A DNA stretch of 64,000 nt from Methanogranum sp963676045 (GCA_963676045.1 OY780938.1:558001-622000); one strand, 5' to 3'. Counted from the stretch's first letter, positions 52,008 through 61,677 are shown. Notes: generated by a model not told the origin, from the letters alone. Made by a program: numbers and translations.

Positions 52008-53336
52008 TTATATCTTGGCGAACGCCTGATCGAAATCTGCGATTATGTCCTTTATCGACTCGCATCCTATCGAGAGCCTTATCGTCGTCTGCTTTATACC
52101 AGCGGCCTCTAGGTCCGACGGACTGAGCTGCGAATGCGTGGTGCTCGCCGGGTGTATCACCAGGGACTTCATGTCGGCCACATTTGCTAGGAACGAGAAG
52201 AGTTTGAGGCTCTCGCAGAACTTCTGCGCATCTTCCCTTGTCCCCTTTATCTCGAATGTGAATATCGAGCCTGCTCCATTGGGGAAATATCTCTCATATA
52301 ACGCATGATTGGGGTGATTCTTCAAGGAAGGATGATTGACCTTCGCCACCTTCGGATTCTTGCTAAGATATTCTACGACTGCCAACGAGTTCTGCACATG
52401 GCGCTCAACACGCAAGGACAGTGTCTCCAAGCCCTCGAGCAACGTGAAGGCCGCTACAGGGGATATGCATGCGCCTGTATCACGGAGGAGGACTGCCCTT
52501 ACCCACATTGTGAACGCGCATGGTCCGAATGTCTCATAGAATGGCAGACCGTGGTAACTCGGATCGGGATTGACTATCTTTGGGAACTTCCCAGAACTCT
52601 TCCAGTCGAAATTACCGCTCTCTATTATCACACCGCCGAGTGCCAATCCGTGACCCCCGATGAACTTGGTGGCAGACTCGATGCATATATCGGCGCCATG
52701 CTCCAGAGGCCTGAATAGATACGGCGTTGCGAATGTGTTGTCGACTATCAACGGGATCTTGTGCTTATGGACGATCTTCGCCAATCTGTCGATATCGTAT
52801 AGGGTCGCATTCGGATTCCCGAATGTCTCGATTAGGACCGCCCTTGTGTTCTCCTGTATCGCGTTCTCGAAATTATCGAAATTGTCTGGATTCACGAATG
52901 TCGTCTTTATCCCGAATGCGGGAAGGGTGTTCGCGAGGGTGTTGTATGTACCTCCGTAGATGTTGTTGGAAGATACTATGTGATCGCCTGCGTTGGCCAG
53001 TGCCTGGAAGGTGTATGTCAACGCGGCCGCGCCTGATGCGACGGCCAATGCGGATGATCCCCCTTCCAATGCGGCTAAGCGTTTCTCGAAGGCAAGTTGC
53101 GTATCGTTGGTGAGACGGCCGTATATGTTGCCTCCCTCTTTGAGGGCGAACCTGTCCGCTGCCTGTTTGGCGTCCTTGAAGACGTATGATGTGGACATGT
53201 ATATCGGAACGGCCCTTGCACCCGTGACTGGGTCTGGCTGTTCTTGTCCGGCATGAAGCTGGAGGGTCTCAAAACCAAGCTTGTCCTTGTTGTTCGGACC
53301 GTTTGGTACGTTGTTGAATGATTGGTCGTTTGACAT
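52008..53336 (-). CDS. metY: O-acetylhomoserine sulfhydrylase
   Basis: The 442-residue PLP enzyme of the Cys/Met metabolism family has YGRLTNDTQLAFEKRLAALE, VSSNNIYGGTYNT, IVDNTFATPYLFRP and the PLP-lysine SATKFIGGHG, with insertions typical of MetY. It makes homocysteine from O-acetylhomoserine and sulfide. Single-gene unit by layout. Confidence 0.9.
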   Translation of the reverse strand: MSNDQSFNNVPNGPNNKDKLGFETLQLHAGQEQPDPVTGARAVPIYMSTSYVFKDAKQAADRFALKEGGNIYGRLTNDTQLAFEKRLAALEGGSSALAVASGAAALTYTFQALANAGDHIVSSNNIYGGTYNTLANTLPAFGIKTTFVNPDNFDNFENAIQENTRAVLIETFGNPNATLYDIDRLAKIVHKHKIPLIVDNTFATPYLFRPLEHGADICIESATKFIGGHGLALGGVIIESGNFDWKSSGKFPKIVNPDPSYHGLPFYETFGPCAFTMWVRAVLLRDTGACISPVAAFTLLEGLETLSLRVERHVQNSLAVVEYLSKNPKVAKVNHPSLKNHPNHALYERYFPNGAGSIFTFEIKGTREDAQKFCESLKLFSFLANVADMKSLVIHPASTTHSQLSPSDLEAAGIKQTTIRLSIGCESIKDIIADFDQAFAKI

Positions 53337-53458
53337 GTGTTCGCCTCTGGCAGATGCACTGCCGATGAACAGACATTGATTTATCGTATATACGGACTAT
53401 TGATGCAACTATTCCTATACGAATTAAATCACAAGCGAAATGATGATGCCGTCGAGAA

Positions 53459-53824
53459 TCAGCTGAAATCTATGTCGTGGTCGGAAACGACCTCGAACTT
53501 GATATTGGCCGCGTTCAGATATCCGATGATGACCTGGGTTATCTTGGACATGTCAGTGGCCTTGCTGAAACACTTGAGGTAGAATTCTTTGTGGTCCATG
53601 GGGAAGACCATCCTGATCTTTCCCTTCCTGTTGTATCCCTCAGGCTTGCGATTCTGCCTGAGGTCTATCATGTTCAACTCTACGAACATCTGGAAGATCT
53701 CTTCCTCATCGGGCATCTGGCCGATCTCCTGAAGGAAGGCCCTAAGGATTTCAGGAAACACTGGAACTAGGTCCTTATAATCGGACTTTCCCTTGAAGAT
53801 AAAATGATTGCTATAGACCTTCAT
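53459..53824 (-). CDS. Hypothetical protein, 121 residues
   Basis: Soluble mixed alpha/beta protein containing FPEILRAFLQEIGQMPDEEE and a basic MIDLRQNRKPEGYNRKGKIR middle. Upstream of it lies the divergent thiD promoter. No family recognised; a chromosomal gene by composition. Confidence 0.5.
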   Translation of the reverse strand: MKVYSNHFIFKGKSDYKDLVPVFPEILRAFLQEIGQMPDEEEIFQMFVELNMIDLRQNRKPEGYNRKGKIRMVFPMDHKEFYLKCFSKATDMSKITQVIIGYLNAANIKFEVVSDHDIDFS

Positions 53825-53940
53825 TGACTTCCGAGATACATCGCAATTATTTAATTGGTTCTGATACTTAGTCCAATATAGGACAAAAATAAGGCTGGAT
53901 TCGCTGATAGTTTAAATATCTAGTACAGAATGACTAAATT

Positions 53941-55224
53941 ATGAGAACCGCTCTATCAATAGCGGGTTCCGATTCCGTCGGTGGGGCTGGGATACAAGCT
54001 GACATAAAAGCGATGACAGCTGTCGGCGTCCATGCCACCACTGTGATCACAGCCGTAACGGCACAAAACACCTGCAAGGTCAAAGGGATCTATCCAATAC
54101 CTCCTGAGATGGTGCAGGAACAGTTGGAGGCAGTCCTTGAGGATTGCGATGTTAAGGCGATAAAGACCGGGATGCTCTACAACGCAGAAACCGTAGGGGT
54201 CGTCGTCGATGTATTGGAGGAACATGAGGTTCCGTTGATAGTCGATCCGGTCATGGTGGCGACGGTCGGGGACACGCTTTCAGACAACACCCTTGTACGT
54301 GCATTAAAGGAAGAACTATTGCCGATATGCGAGCTTGTGACGCCCAACAGGTATGAGGCAGAGATACTGGCGAAGATGAAGATCGCCGATGAGGACGATG
54401 CCATGTTCGCATGCGAGATAATAGGCAAGCAAGGCTCGTCCGTCCTCCTCAAAGGTGGTCACATGGACACCAGGATGATAATCGATTATCTTTACCTATC
54501 ATCGGAGTTCACAGAGATCAAGAACCCCAGGCTCAACAAAGCTGGACACGGTAGCGGATGTACCCTGTCAGCATACATAACGGCACAGATGGCCAACGGT
54601 AACGACCTTGTGAACTCGGTCATGAGGTCCAGAGAACTTATACAGGAAGCGATAGCATCCCAATATGAGATCGGAAAAGGAGAACCTGTCGTCAATCCTA
54701 GCGTGAGAGGCGGGAACGACAAGGTGAAATACTCTGTACTGGAAGCCATAGATGAGGCCGCAAGAAAGATAACGGACCTCATACCCCAGGAACTTGTATT
54801 GAGGACCGGCATCAACATAGCCTATGCCATGCCGAATGCCTCTGGACCAGAACAGATCGCCGCAATCGACAAGAGGATGACCTTGCACAACGGGATGCTG
54901 GTCAAGAACGGACCTGCCAAACTGGGTTCCGCGGAACACCTATCCTATGTACTGCTGGAGATAATGAAGGAAGACCCTGACAGCAGATGCATAATGAATA
55001 TATTGGATTCCAAGGACACGGAGGACATAATGGAAGAGGTCGGATTCTCGGTCTCTAGATTCAACCATAAGGGAAAGGCCTCCATCGCTGAGCTTACAAA
55101 GAATGCCATAGCTCAGAAGAAAGGCAAGATCCCCGATGCGATAATAGACAAAGAAGGTAACATGATCCGGATAATAGGCAAGAATCCTGAAGATGTCCTC
55201 AAGAAATTAGAGTCGATATTATAA
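53941..55224 (+). CDS. thiD: HMP-phosphate kinase fused to ThiN thiamine-phosphate synthase
   Basis: The 427-residue protein is ThiD over residues 1-250 (SIAGSDSVGGAGIQADIKAM, DPVMVATVGDTL, KGGHMDTR, GSGCTLSAYITA). The rest (EAIDEAARKITDLIPQE...NIAYAMPNASGPEQIA) is the archaeal ThiN domain. ThiD phosphorylates hydroxymethylpyrimidine and ThiN couples it to thiazole phosphate. A GTCC/GGAC inverted pair sits in the promoter region. No TPP riboswitch was recognised upstream. Confidence 0.9.
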   Translation: MRTALSIAGSDSVGGAGIQADIKAMTAVGVHATTVITAVTAQNTCKVKGIYPIPPEMVQEQLEAVLEDCDVKAIKTGMLYNAETVGVVVDVLEEHEVPLIVDPVMVATVGDTLSDNTLVRALKEELLPICELVTPNRYEAEILAKMKIADEDDAMFACEIIGKQGSSVLLKGGHMDTRMIIDYLYLSSEFTEIKNPRLNKAGHGSGCTLSAYITAQMANGNDLVNSVMRSRELIQEAIASQYEIGKGEPVVNPSVRGGNDKVKYSVLEAIDEAARKITDLIPQELVLRTGINIAYAMPNASGPEQIAAIDKRMTLHNGMLVKNGPAKLGSAEHLSYVLLEIMKEDPDSRCIMNILDSKDTEDIMEEVGFSVSRFNHKGKASIAELTKNAIAQKKGKIPDAIIDKEGNMIRIIGKNPEDVLKKLESIL

Positions 55225-55232
55225 AAACCCTA

Positions 55233-55260
55233 AATGGGGGAGACCCCATTCGTATTTTTT
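55233..55260 (+). terminator. thiDN terminator
   Basis: AATGGGG and CCCCATT (55233-55250) form a seven-pair stem with a 4-base loop, followed shortly by TTTTTT. It lies 8 bases after the thiD stop. Confidence 0.65.
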
Positions 55261-55297
55261 AAAAGTCAATAAGAATCATCATTGAAAATGATTATAT

Positions 55298-55314
55298 CCT
55301 GGGCAATGCCCAGG
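55298..55314 (-). terminator. Hairpin downstream of the anchored FKBP gene
   Basis: CCTGGGC-AAT-GCCCAGG is a perfect seven-pair stem with a 3-base loop, 13 bases beyond the stop at 55328 on the minus strand. AT-rich DNA follows. Probable transcription end of the minus-strand gene. Confidence 0.5.
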
Positions 55315-55327
55315 TTTAAGGTTTTGA

Positions 55328-56254
55328 TCAAGCCTCGATAGATACGATCGTTATCTCGAAATAAAGGACCTCGTTGTACTTCTCGCCCACGGTCTTGTAG
55401 TCGAATGTGTCTGCCACACCTTCGCTGTCCGCATCCGTGACGGACGTTATGTAGAAGTACGTCGTTCCAAAGTTGACCTTTATCATCTGGATCTCTATGT
55501 TGCCCTCTGTATCTGTTCCAACCTTCACATAATCGGTGACCTCATATGTGAATGTTATAGTGGATGACGTTACGCTGGATACATTGAGTGTTACCTTTCC
55601 GTATACTCCATCATAGTTGTCATATCCCTGACCTGCAACTGGCGAGTAGTACACTGTGACCATTCCGGTGGACTGATCGTATGTGGAGTTTGCGTTCCAT
55701 CCATAGACGGATGTGAAACTAGCATTGATCGCAGTTCCCTCGAGATCGTCGTATATCGATTCGAACTGGGAAACTGTCATCGTCTCAGACCTTGCTACGG
55801 ATATGGAATTCGAGCAATCAACTGTACCTGTCGTATCAGGGGCAATATATCCTTCTCCCGCTGGTATGACTACTGTTACAGTATCTCCGACCTTATGGCC
55901 GACCAATGCGTTCTGGAATGCCTCTAAGACAGTATCCCCGCCTATTGTCAACTCAAGTGTGGAATAGCTTGTCCTGCTGTAGTCGTTCGACTTCTCTATG
56001 CTTGAATTGTTGCCAATCGACGAATACGTGGTATCAAAGACGACTGCGTTCTCCTCTCCGTATAGGTTATAGAACGTCCCGACATAATTCACCGTGACGG
56101 TATCACCGTTGTTGACCACGGAATTGTCCTTGGCCAAATAGTTATCGAATATACCTGCTCCAATCACTGCACATACGGCCAAAATGAAGACGACTAAGCA
56201 GACCCTCATTATCGGGTCTCTGTCCTTCTTGACCTTCTCTTCCTTACCAGTCAT
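55328..56254 (-). CDS. Membrane-anchored FKBP-type isomerase
   Basis: From ATG 56254 the product has 308 residues. The N-terminus is KKDRD then a membrane helix (VCLVVFILAVCAVIGAGIF). An outer FKBP domain follows with DTVTVNYVGTFY, VVFDTTYSSI, LVGHKVGDTVTVVIPAGEGY, and a large beta-rich insertion and C-terminal part ending LYFEITIVSIEA. It probably folds exported proteins on the outer face. The upstream ATG at 56272 is less well placed. Confidence 0.8.
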   Translation of the reverse strand: MTGKEEKVKKDRDPIMRVCLVVFILAVCAVIGAGIFDNYLAKDNSVVNNGDTVTVNYVGTFYNLYGEENAVVFDTTYSSIGNNSSIEKSNDYSRTSYSTLELTIGGDTVLEAFQNALVGHKVGDTVTVVIPAGEGYIAPDTTGTVDCSNSISVARSETMTVSQFESIYDDLEGTAINASFTSVYGWNANSTYDQSTGMVTVYYSPVAGQGYDNYDGVYGKVTLNVSSVTSSTITFTYEVTDYVKVGTDTEGNIEIQMIKVNFGTTYFYITSVTDADSEGVADTFDYKTVGEKYNEVLYFEITIVSIEA

Positions 56255-56363
56255 TGATACCAAGACTCGCAATGTATGATTAGTATATAATTTTGTGCGA
56301 TTGCCGGACCATATCCGACACTCTGCAAAGGATTAATCTACTCTCAATACACTTTGCCTGGAT

Positions 56364-57419
56364 ATGACAATGAAGGATGTTGGTCACAGAACGGCCGTCG
56401 AGGCCGCACTGAACCACGAGAGATACGAACGCACACCGGTCAACAATTTCGCACTTGTCACTGCGGCCAGGAGCGCTGGGATAAAGGTTGATGATGCGAG
56501 GTGGCATCCTCAGGTGTCTGCCAAGGTATCGATAGAGTACTCTCTCAAAACGCATTCCGACTTCGTGAAACCTGTCCTGGACTCGCAGATACCCTTTGCC
56601 GACCTGGGAATGAAAGTGAAATTCCCAGAAGACGATTATGGATCTGTGAAATCGGAGATCGTGAAGACGGCCGAGGACATAGAGGGACTGGCGTTCTTCG
56701 ATCCAAACATACCTTCAGAATGCCCCAACTTCACAAATGTCATCGTGAAGGGCATAGAAGAGACCTCGAGACAACTCAAGGAGGACCTTCACATATGCGG
56801 ACTCTCCTGGGGACCGATAAGCACAGCTGGATATCTGATGGGTGCTGAGAACATGCTCATGATGACGATGATGGGCGAAGAGGAAATGGTCAAAAAGCTG
56901 ATAAACAAGAGCGCGGACTTCGTTCTGGAACAGCAGCTTAAGATGATAGATTCCGGTGCGACCGTCATGTGGATGGCCGACCCCACATCGTCCGAGGACC
57001 TGATATCGCCCGAGATGTTCGATGACTATTCCTTCGGTCCGATCAAGAAGGTCATAATGGATACTAAGAAGCAATACGATGTGCCTGCTTTCCTGCACAT
57101 ATGCGGCAACACAACCGACATACTCAAGAGACTACCTGACACTGGGTGCGATTGCTTTAGTTTCGACCATGCGGTCGACATTGCCAAGGCCAAGAAGATC
57201 GCAGGAAAGGACATCGCGCTGATGGGTAACATAGACCCAGTGGGTATGATCTTACAAGGAAATCCTGAGAACATAACAAGGGAATGCTATCGCATGATAG
57301 ATGCAGCCGGAAAGGACGGCGGATACATCATAGCCCCTGGATGCGAGACCCCTCAGGCGAGCCCTGATGAGAACGTTATCGCGATGGGATTGTCCGGCAT
57401 CAACTATTGGAAGAGATGA
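56364..57419 (+). CDS. Methylcobamide:coenzyme M methyltransferase (MtaA/MtbA type)
   Basis: The 351-residue protein belongs to the uroporphyrinogen decarboxylase-like methyltransferases. HICGNT and the late APGCETP supply the zinc-binding His and Cys of MtaA/MtbA enzymes. It moves the methyl group from a methylated corrinoid protein to coenzyme M in methylotrophic methanogenesis. Which methyl donor (methanol or methylamines) it serves cannot be read from the sequence alone. It stands alone just before the thi operon. Confidence 0.8.
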   Translation: MTMKDVGHRTAVEAALNHERYERTPVNNFALVTAARSAGIKVDDARWHPQVSAKVSIEYSLKTHSDFVKPVLDSQIPFADLGMKVKFPEDDYGSVKSEIVKTAEDIEGLAFFDPNIPSECPNFTNVIVKGIEETSRQLKEDLHICGLSWGPISTAGYLMGAENMLMMTMMGEEEMVKKLINKSADFVLEQQLKMIDSGATVMWMADPTSSEDLISPEMFDDYSFGPIKKVIMDTKKQYDVPAFLHICGNTTDILKRLPDTGCDCFSFDHAVDIAKAKKIAGKDIALMGNIDPVGMILQGNPENITRECYRMIDAAGKDGGYIIAPGCETPQASPDENVIAMGLSGINYWKR

Positions 57420-57458
57420 GTCATAATCGTTATAGATTCATTATGCATACTGGGTGAC

Positions 57459-58088
57459 ATGTTCGATCTATATGTTATTACAGACAGGGGTCTTTCGAAG
57501 GGCCGTTCTGAAGCAGAGGTCGCAAGACTGGCATACATTGGAGGGGCAGATATCGTCCAACTCAGGATGAAGACCCAAGAAGTAAGGGATATGCTCGAAC
57601 AGGCATATGCTATCAAGGACCTTGCAGAGGAATACGGTAAATTCTTCATTGTGAACGACAGGGTCGACATAGCCATGCTCTCAGATGCCGACGGAGTTCA
57701 TCTGGGACAAGACGACATACCTGTATGCGAAGCGAGGAAGATCTTGGATGATGACAAGATCATCGGTGCATCGGTCAGGAATGTGGAGCAGGCTTTGATC
57801 GCCTATGAAGAAGGAGCAGATTATCTTGGCATAGGTTCGATATTCCACACGGACACAAAGAAGGATGCCCTGCAATCGGTTGGATTGGATGCCATATTCG
57901 CAATAAAAGATGCCGTGGACATCCCGATAGTCGCAATAGGCGGGATCAACAGAGGCAACATAAAAGATGTGATAAGGGCAGGAGCAGATGCGGCCGCGGT
58001 CGTATCGGCTGTGGTCGGACAAGATGACATATCTAAATCCGTGCATGAGCTGAGAGACCTTGTCCTGAAGGCCAAGAACAATCTTTGA
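57459..58088 (+). CDS. thiE: Thiamine-phosphate synthase
   Basis: The 209-residue TIM-barrel has the conserved DIVQLRMK, FFIVNDRVDIAMLSDADGVHLGQDD, GASVRN and YLGIGSIFHTDTK, with AIGGIN near the end. It joins hydroxymethylpyrimidine diphosphate and thiazole phosphate, duplicating the role of the ThiN domain at 53941. First gene of thiE-S-F-G-H-E2. Confidence 0.88.
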   Translation: MFDLYVITDRGLSKGRSEAEVARLAYIGGADIVQLRMKTQEVRDMLEQAYAIKDLAEEYGKFFIVNDRVDIAMLSDADGVHLGQDDIPVCEARKILDDDKIIGASVRNVEQALIAYEEGADYLGIGSIFHTDTKKDALQSVGLDAIFAIKDAVDIPIVAIGGINRGNIKDVIRAGADAAAVVSAVVGQDDISKSVHELRDLVLKAKNNL

Positions 58089-58098
58089 AGGTCTTGAC

Positions 58099-58293
58099 AT
58101 GAAGATCAATGGCACAACAATAGAGGTCGTTCGAGAGACCACCTTGAAGGACCTGCTTGAATCGAGAGGATACAAAGTATCAAGGGTCGCAGTGGAACTC
58201 AATGGAGATATAGTTCCAAGGTCAAAGTACGACCATGTCATCGTCTCAGACAGCGATTCGCTGGAGATAGTGAGCATAGTAGGTGGTGGATGA
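58099..58293 (+). CDS. thiS: Sulfur carrier ThiS
   Basis: The 64-residue ubiquitin-like protein begins MKINGTTIEVVRETTLKDLL and ends in the required C-terminal GGG (IVSIVGGG). ThiF adenylates this tail, which then carries sulfur for the thiazole ring. Overlaps thiF. Confidence 0.88.
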   Translation: MKINGTTIEVVRETTLKDLLESRGYKVSRVAVELNGDIVPRSKYDHVIVSDSDSLEIVSIVGGG

Positions 58294-59111
58294 TGAGGAT
58301 CACCATGAATGGGAAGATGATGCATTGCGGCCCGATGACCGCCTTCCAATTGAGAGATTCCTCACACCCCAGGACCGTGACCGTGGTCAACGGTTTCACG
58401 ATATCGCAGGATATCGAACTGAAGGAGGACGATGCAATCTTCTTCCTTGATAAGAATCGCATACCCAGCGATGATGAGTTGGACGCCCTTATGCGCGCAA
58501 GGAACTCACCCGAGGTGCACGACAGACTTAAAAGGTCGACGGTCGGGATAGCAGGTCTCGGGGGACTGGGCTCCAACATAGCTTCGATGCTCGTAAGAGT
58601 TGGCATCAGGCATCTCGTACTCGCGGACATGGACACAGTGGATGCGACCAACATGAACAGACAGAATTATTTCCAAGATGACATCGGCAGACCGAAGACA
58701 GAGGCGACCGAGGAAATACTACATCGCATAGACCCACGCGTCAATATCAGATGCCATACGTGCAGAGTGACCGATGACAATGTGCCTGAGATATTCGGGG
58801 AATGCGATATCGTCTGCGAGGCGTTCGATGTGCCCGAGCAGAAGGCGATGTTGATCAATGCTGTCCTGGAAAAATGTCCAGGGACCTTCGTCATAGGCGG
58901 ATCGGGGATGGCAGGTTACGAGGATTCCAACAGCATTACTACCAGCATGAGGTTCGAGGACCTTTGCATGTGCGGTGACGGATCGAACGAGGCACGCATC
59001 GGCATGGGGCTGATGGCACCTCGCGTCAACATATGCGCCGGACATATGGCCAATGCGGTGATAAGGCATATCATGAGGGCAGATAGGCGATGTAAATGGA
59101 CGATTTTTTGA
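58290..59111 (+). CDS. thiF: ThiS adenylyltransferase with N-terminal ThiS-like domain
   Basis: Overlaps the thiS stop (GATGATGAGG). The first 65 residues form a degenerate ThiS-like domain (MRITMNGKMMHCGPMTAFQL). An E1-like domain follows with GIAGLGGLGSNIASMLVRVG, the D..D..N.NRQ motif (ADMDTVDATNMNRQNYF) and EAFDVPEQKAMLI. This fused layout is the one seen in clostridial-type ThiF. The catalytic Cys position is not certain by eye. Confidence 0.82.
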   Translation: MMRITMNGKMMHCGPMTAFQLRDSSHPRTVTVVNGFTISQDIELKEDDAIFFLDKNRIPSDDELDALMRARNSPEVHDRLKRSTVGIAGLGGLGSNIASMLVRVGIRHLVLADMDTVDATNMNRQNYFQDDIGRPKTEATEEILHRIDPRVNIRCHTCRVTDDNVPEIFGECDIVCEAFDVPEQKAMLINAVLEKCPGTFVIGGSGMAGYEDSNSITTSMRFEDLCMCGDGSNEARIGMGLMAPRVNICAGHMANAVIRHIMRADRRCKWTIF

Positions 59112-59866
59112 ATATTGGCGGAAGGAAATTCAGATCCAGGTTCATACTTGGGTCCGGCAAGTTCTCGTTGGAGATGACAGATTCGGTCATCCGCAACGGA
59201 GGGGTCGAGATAGCGACACTCGCGATAAGACGCGCCAATGCCGGCGGTGAGGAGAACATACTCGACTACATGCCGAAGGGGATTACCCTGCTGCCCAACA
59301 CCTCTGGCGCGAGGAATGCCCAGGAGGCCCTCCGCATAGCGAGGCTCGCCAGGGAGCTGGGCTGCGGGGACATGGTGAAGGTCGAGATAATCAGGGATTC
59401 CAGATATCTGCTGCCAGACAACTGCGAGACCATAAAGGCAATCGAGCTCCTCTCCAAAGAGGATTTCATCGCGATGCCCTACATGATGCCGGACCTCTCC
59501 GCGGCAAGATCGATGGAAGAGGCAGGTGCTTCCGCGATAATGCCGCTGGGAGCCCCGATCGGAAGCAACAAGGGACTACTCACGAAGGACTTCATCAAGA
59601 TACTGATCGACGAGATCGAACTTCCCATAATCGTGGATGCTGGAATAGGTCGTCCTTCACAGGCCTGCGAGGCCATGGAGATGGGATGCGCCGCGATAAT
59701 GGCCAACACCGCGATAGCTACTGCCGGTGACGTGCCCGCGATGGCCGCTGCTTTCAAGATGGCCATAGAGGCGGGAAGGAAGGCATACCTTGCTGGACCT
59801 GGAAGGGTCCTCGAGAACAAAGGTGAGGCCTCCAGTCCTTTGACCGGTTTCCTCGAGAGGCTTTGA
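59096..59866 (+). CDS. thiG: Thiazole synthase ThiG
   Basis: The 256-residue TIM barrel has RFILGSGKFS near the start, then ILDYMPKGITLLPNTSGARNA, VKVEIIRD, MPLGAPIGSNKGL and IVDAGIGRPSQACEAMEMG, all conserved in ThiG. It builds the thiazole from deoxyxylulose phosphate, dehydroglycine and ThiS-bound sulfur. Overlaps thiF by 16 bases. Confidence 0.9.
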   Translation: MDDFLNIGGRKFRSRFILGSGKFSLEMTDSVIRNGGVEIATLAIRRANAGGEENILDYMPKGITLLPNTSGARNAQEALRIARLARELGCGDMVKVEIIRDSRYLLPDNCETIKAIELLSKEDFIAMPYMMPDLSAARSMEEAGASAIMPLGAPIGSNKGLLTKDFIKILIDEIELPIIVDAGIGRPSQACEAMEMGCAAIMANTAIATAGDVPAMAAAFKMAIEAGRKAYLAGPGRVLENKGEASSPLTGFLERL

Positions 59867-59867
59867 G

Positions 59868-61019
59868 ATGGTCAAAGAGGACGTGGATGCGGAAGAATAC
59901 CATGATTCCATGGAACACATAGGATCGGACATAATGGAGAGGGTCCTCGCATCCACAGACCGCTTCGACCCTTCATCGTACGATGCATCCGATGTCCTCA
60001 GGGCGCTGAGCAAGGACCGTATAGACCTGGACGATTTCGCGGCACTTCTCTCGCCTGCGGCAGACAGCCTGCTGGAGAGGATAGCGGCTAAGGCCAGGGA
60101 TGAGACCCGCAAGCATTTCGGGAATTCGATATGCATGTTCACCCCGATATACACATCCAACTACTGCGTCAACCAATGCACTTACTGCGGGTTCAACTGC
60201 ATGAACAGGATAAACCGCGCGAAGCTCTCCCCCGATGAGGTGGAGGAGGAGATGAGGGCCATCTCCAGTTCTGGATTGACGGAGATACTCATACTCACAG
60301 GCGAATCCCGCAAGATGTCCGATGTCGGATACATAGGCGATTGCGTCGAGACCGCCACAAGATACTTCTCTAGCATAGGCCTGGAGGTCTATCCCATGAA
60401 CGTCGGGGAGTACAGATACCTCCATGAGAGGGGCGCGGACTATGTCACCGTCTTCCAGGAGACGTATGATCCCAAGAGATATTCCGAATTGCATCTCGGA
60501 GGACCCAAACGCGTGTTCTCGTACAGGTTCAACGCCCAGGAACGCGCACTCATGGGAGGCATGAGGGGGGTCGCCTTCGGAGCTCTTCTAGGATTGGGGG
60601 ACTTCAGGAAGGATTCGTTCTCCTGCGGCGTCCATGCGTACCTGCTGCAGAGGAAATATCCGCATGCGGAGATCTCCTTCTCCCTTCCGAGGTTGAGGCC
60701 GTGCATAGCGAATGGCACCGATGACAATCCCGTGCATGAGAGACAGCTGCTGCAGGTCGCCTTGGCATACCGGCTTCTGATGCCCTTCGCCGGAGAGACG
60801 ATATCGACCAGGGAATGCATGGAATTCAGGGACAACATAGTAGGGCTGTGCGCCACCAAGATCTCGGCCGGTGTCTGCGTCGGGATCGGCGGACATAATG
60901 GCAAGGAGAAGGGCGATGAGCAATTCGACATCTCCGATCCGAGATCGGTCGAGGAAGTGCGCAAAGCGTTGATCAAACGCGGATTGCAACCTGTATTCAA
61001 CGATTACGTGAGAGTATGA
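59868..61019 (+). CDS. thiH: Tyrosine lyase ThiH (radical SAM)
   Basis: The 383-residue protein has the radical-SAM cluster motif CVNQCTYCGFNC near residue 102, followed by LTEILILTGESRK and QETYDPKRY, as in ThiH. It cleaves tyrosine to dehydroglycine for ThiG, the oxygen-free alternative to ThiO. Starts one base after the thiG stop. Confidence 0.88.
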   Translation: MVKEDVDAEEYHDSMEHIGSDIMERVLASTDRFDPSSYDASDVLRALSKDRIDLDDFAALLSPAADSLLERIAAKARDETRKHFGNSICMFTPIYTSNYCVNQCTYCGFNCMNRINRAKLSPDEVEEEMRAISSSGLTEILILTGESRKMSDVGYIGDCVETATRYFSSIGLEVYPMNVGEYRYLHERGADYVTVFQETYDPKRYSELHLGGPKRVFSYRFNAQERALMGGMRGVAFGALLGLGDFRKDSFSCGVHAYLLQRKYPHAEISFSLPRLRPCIANGTDDNPVHERQLLQVALAYRLLMPFAGETISTRECMEFRDNIVGLCATKISAGVCVGIGGHNGKEKGDEQFDISDPRSVEEVRKALIKRGLQPVFNDYVRV

Positions 61020-61621
61020 TCATAGCCGCCGTGACCGACAGGAAGAACAGCATACGTCCTTTCGATGAACAATTGGAGCTTTTAGCCTCCGGCAGACCGG
61101 ATATGATAATCCTGAGGGAGAAGGACCTGACGGAAGGAACCTACAACCCACTGGCGAAGGAATGCCTGGAGATCTGCGATAGATATTGTGTGCCCCTTTG
61201 CATCAACACCTTCTTCAGGACTGCATTGGAACTGGGCATACATGATGTCCAGATGCCGATGGACCTGTTGAAGGCCCATCATATGGAGTTCTCCGGGCTT
61301 CATGTGGGGGCCTCGATCCACAGCGTTGCGGACATCGAATGCGCCCAGGCGCTTGGTGCGGAACGTCTCGTATTCGGCAATGTCTTCGAGACCTCGTGCA
61401 AACCCGGAAAGCAGCCCGCCGGACTGGCCCTATTGGAAGAGGTATGCATATCCACCGATCTCCCAGTATGGGCGATAGGCGGCATATCCGAAAGCAATGT
61501 GGCCGATGTCATGAAAGCTGGTGCATCTGGAGTGTGCGTAATGTCATCCCTTATGAGGGCGAATGACCCTGCGCAGATCGTATCATCATTACGCAAGAAT
61601 ATTCCTTGTCTCAGAAATTGA
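61016..61621 (+). CDS. TenI/ThiE-like second thiamine-phosphate synthase
   Basis: The 201-residue barrel has MIILREKDLT, CINTFFRTALELGIHDVQMP, FGNVFETSCKPGKQPAG and AIGGISESN. The overall pattern matches TenI-type ThiE homologues from clostridial thi operons, which may act as thiazole tautomerase rather than synthase. Overlaps thiH by four bases and ends the operon. Confidence 0.72.
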   Translation: MIIAAVTDRKNSIRPFDEQLELLASGRPDMIILREKDLTEGTYNPLAKECLEICDRYCVPLCINTFFRTALELGIHDVQMPMDLLKAHHMEFSGLHVGASIHSVADIECAQALGAERLVFGNVFETSCKPGKQPAGLALLEEVCISTDLPVWAIGGISESNVADVMKAGASGVCVMSSLMRANDPAQIVSSLRKNIPCLRN

Positions 61622-61677
61622 ATATTTCATGACATAGTTTTATCCATATTGATGCCGATCCATCGGATGAAAGGGGC

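Noticed and set aside
53825..53940. TPP riboswitch before thiD
   Set aside because: The conserved CTGAGA and ACCTGA-type boxes are not present; only a short GTCC/GGAC pair and a TATA-like box are seen.
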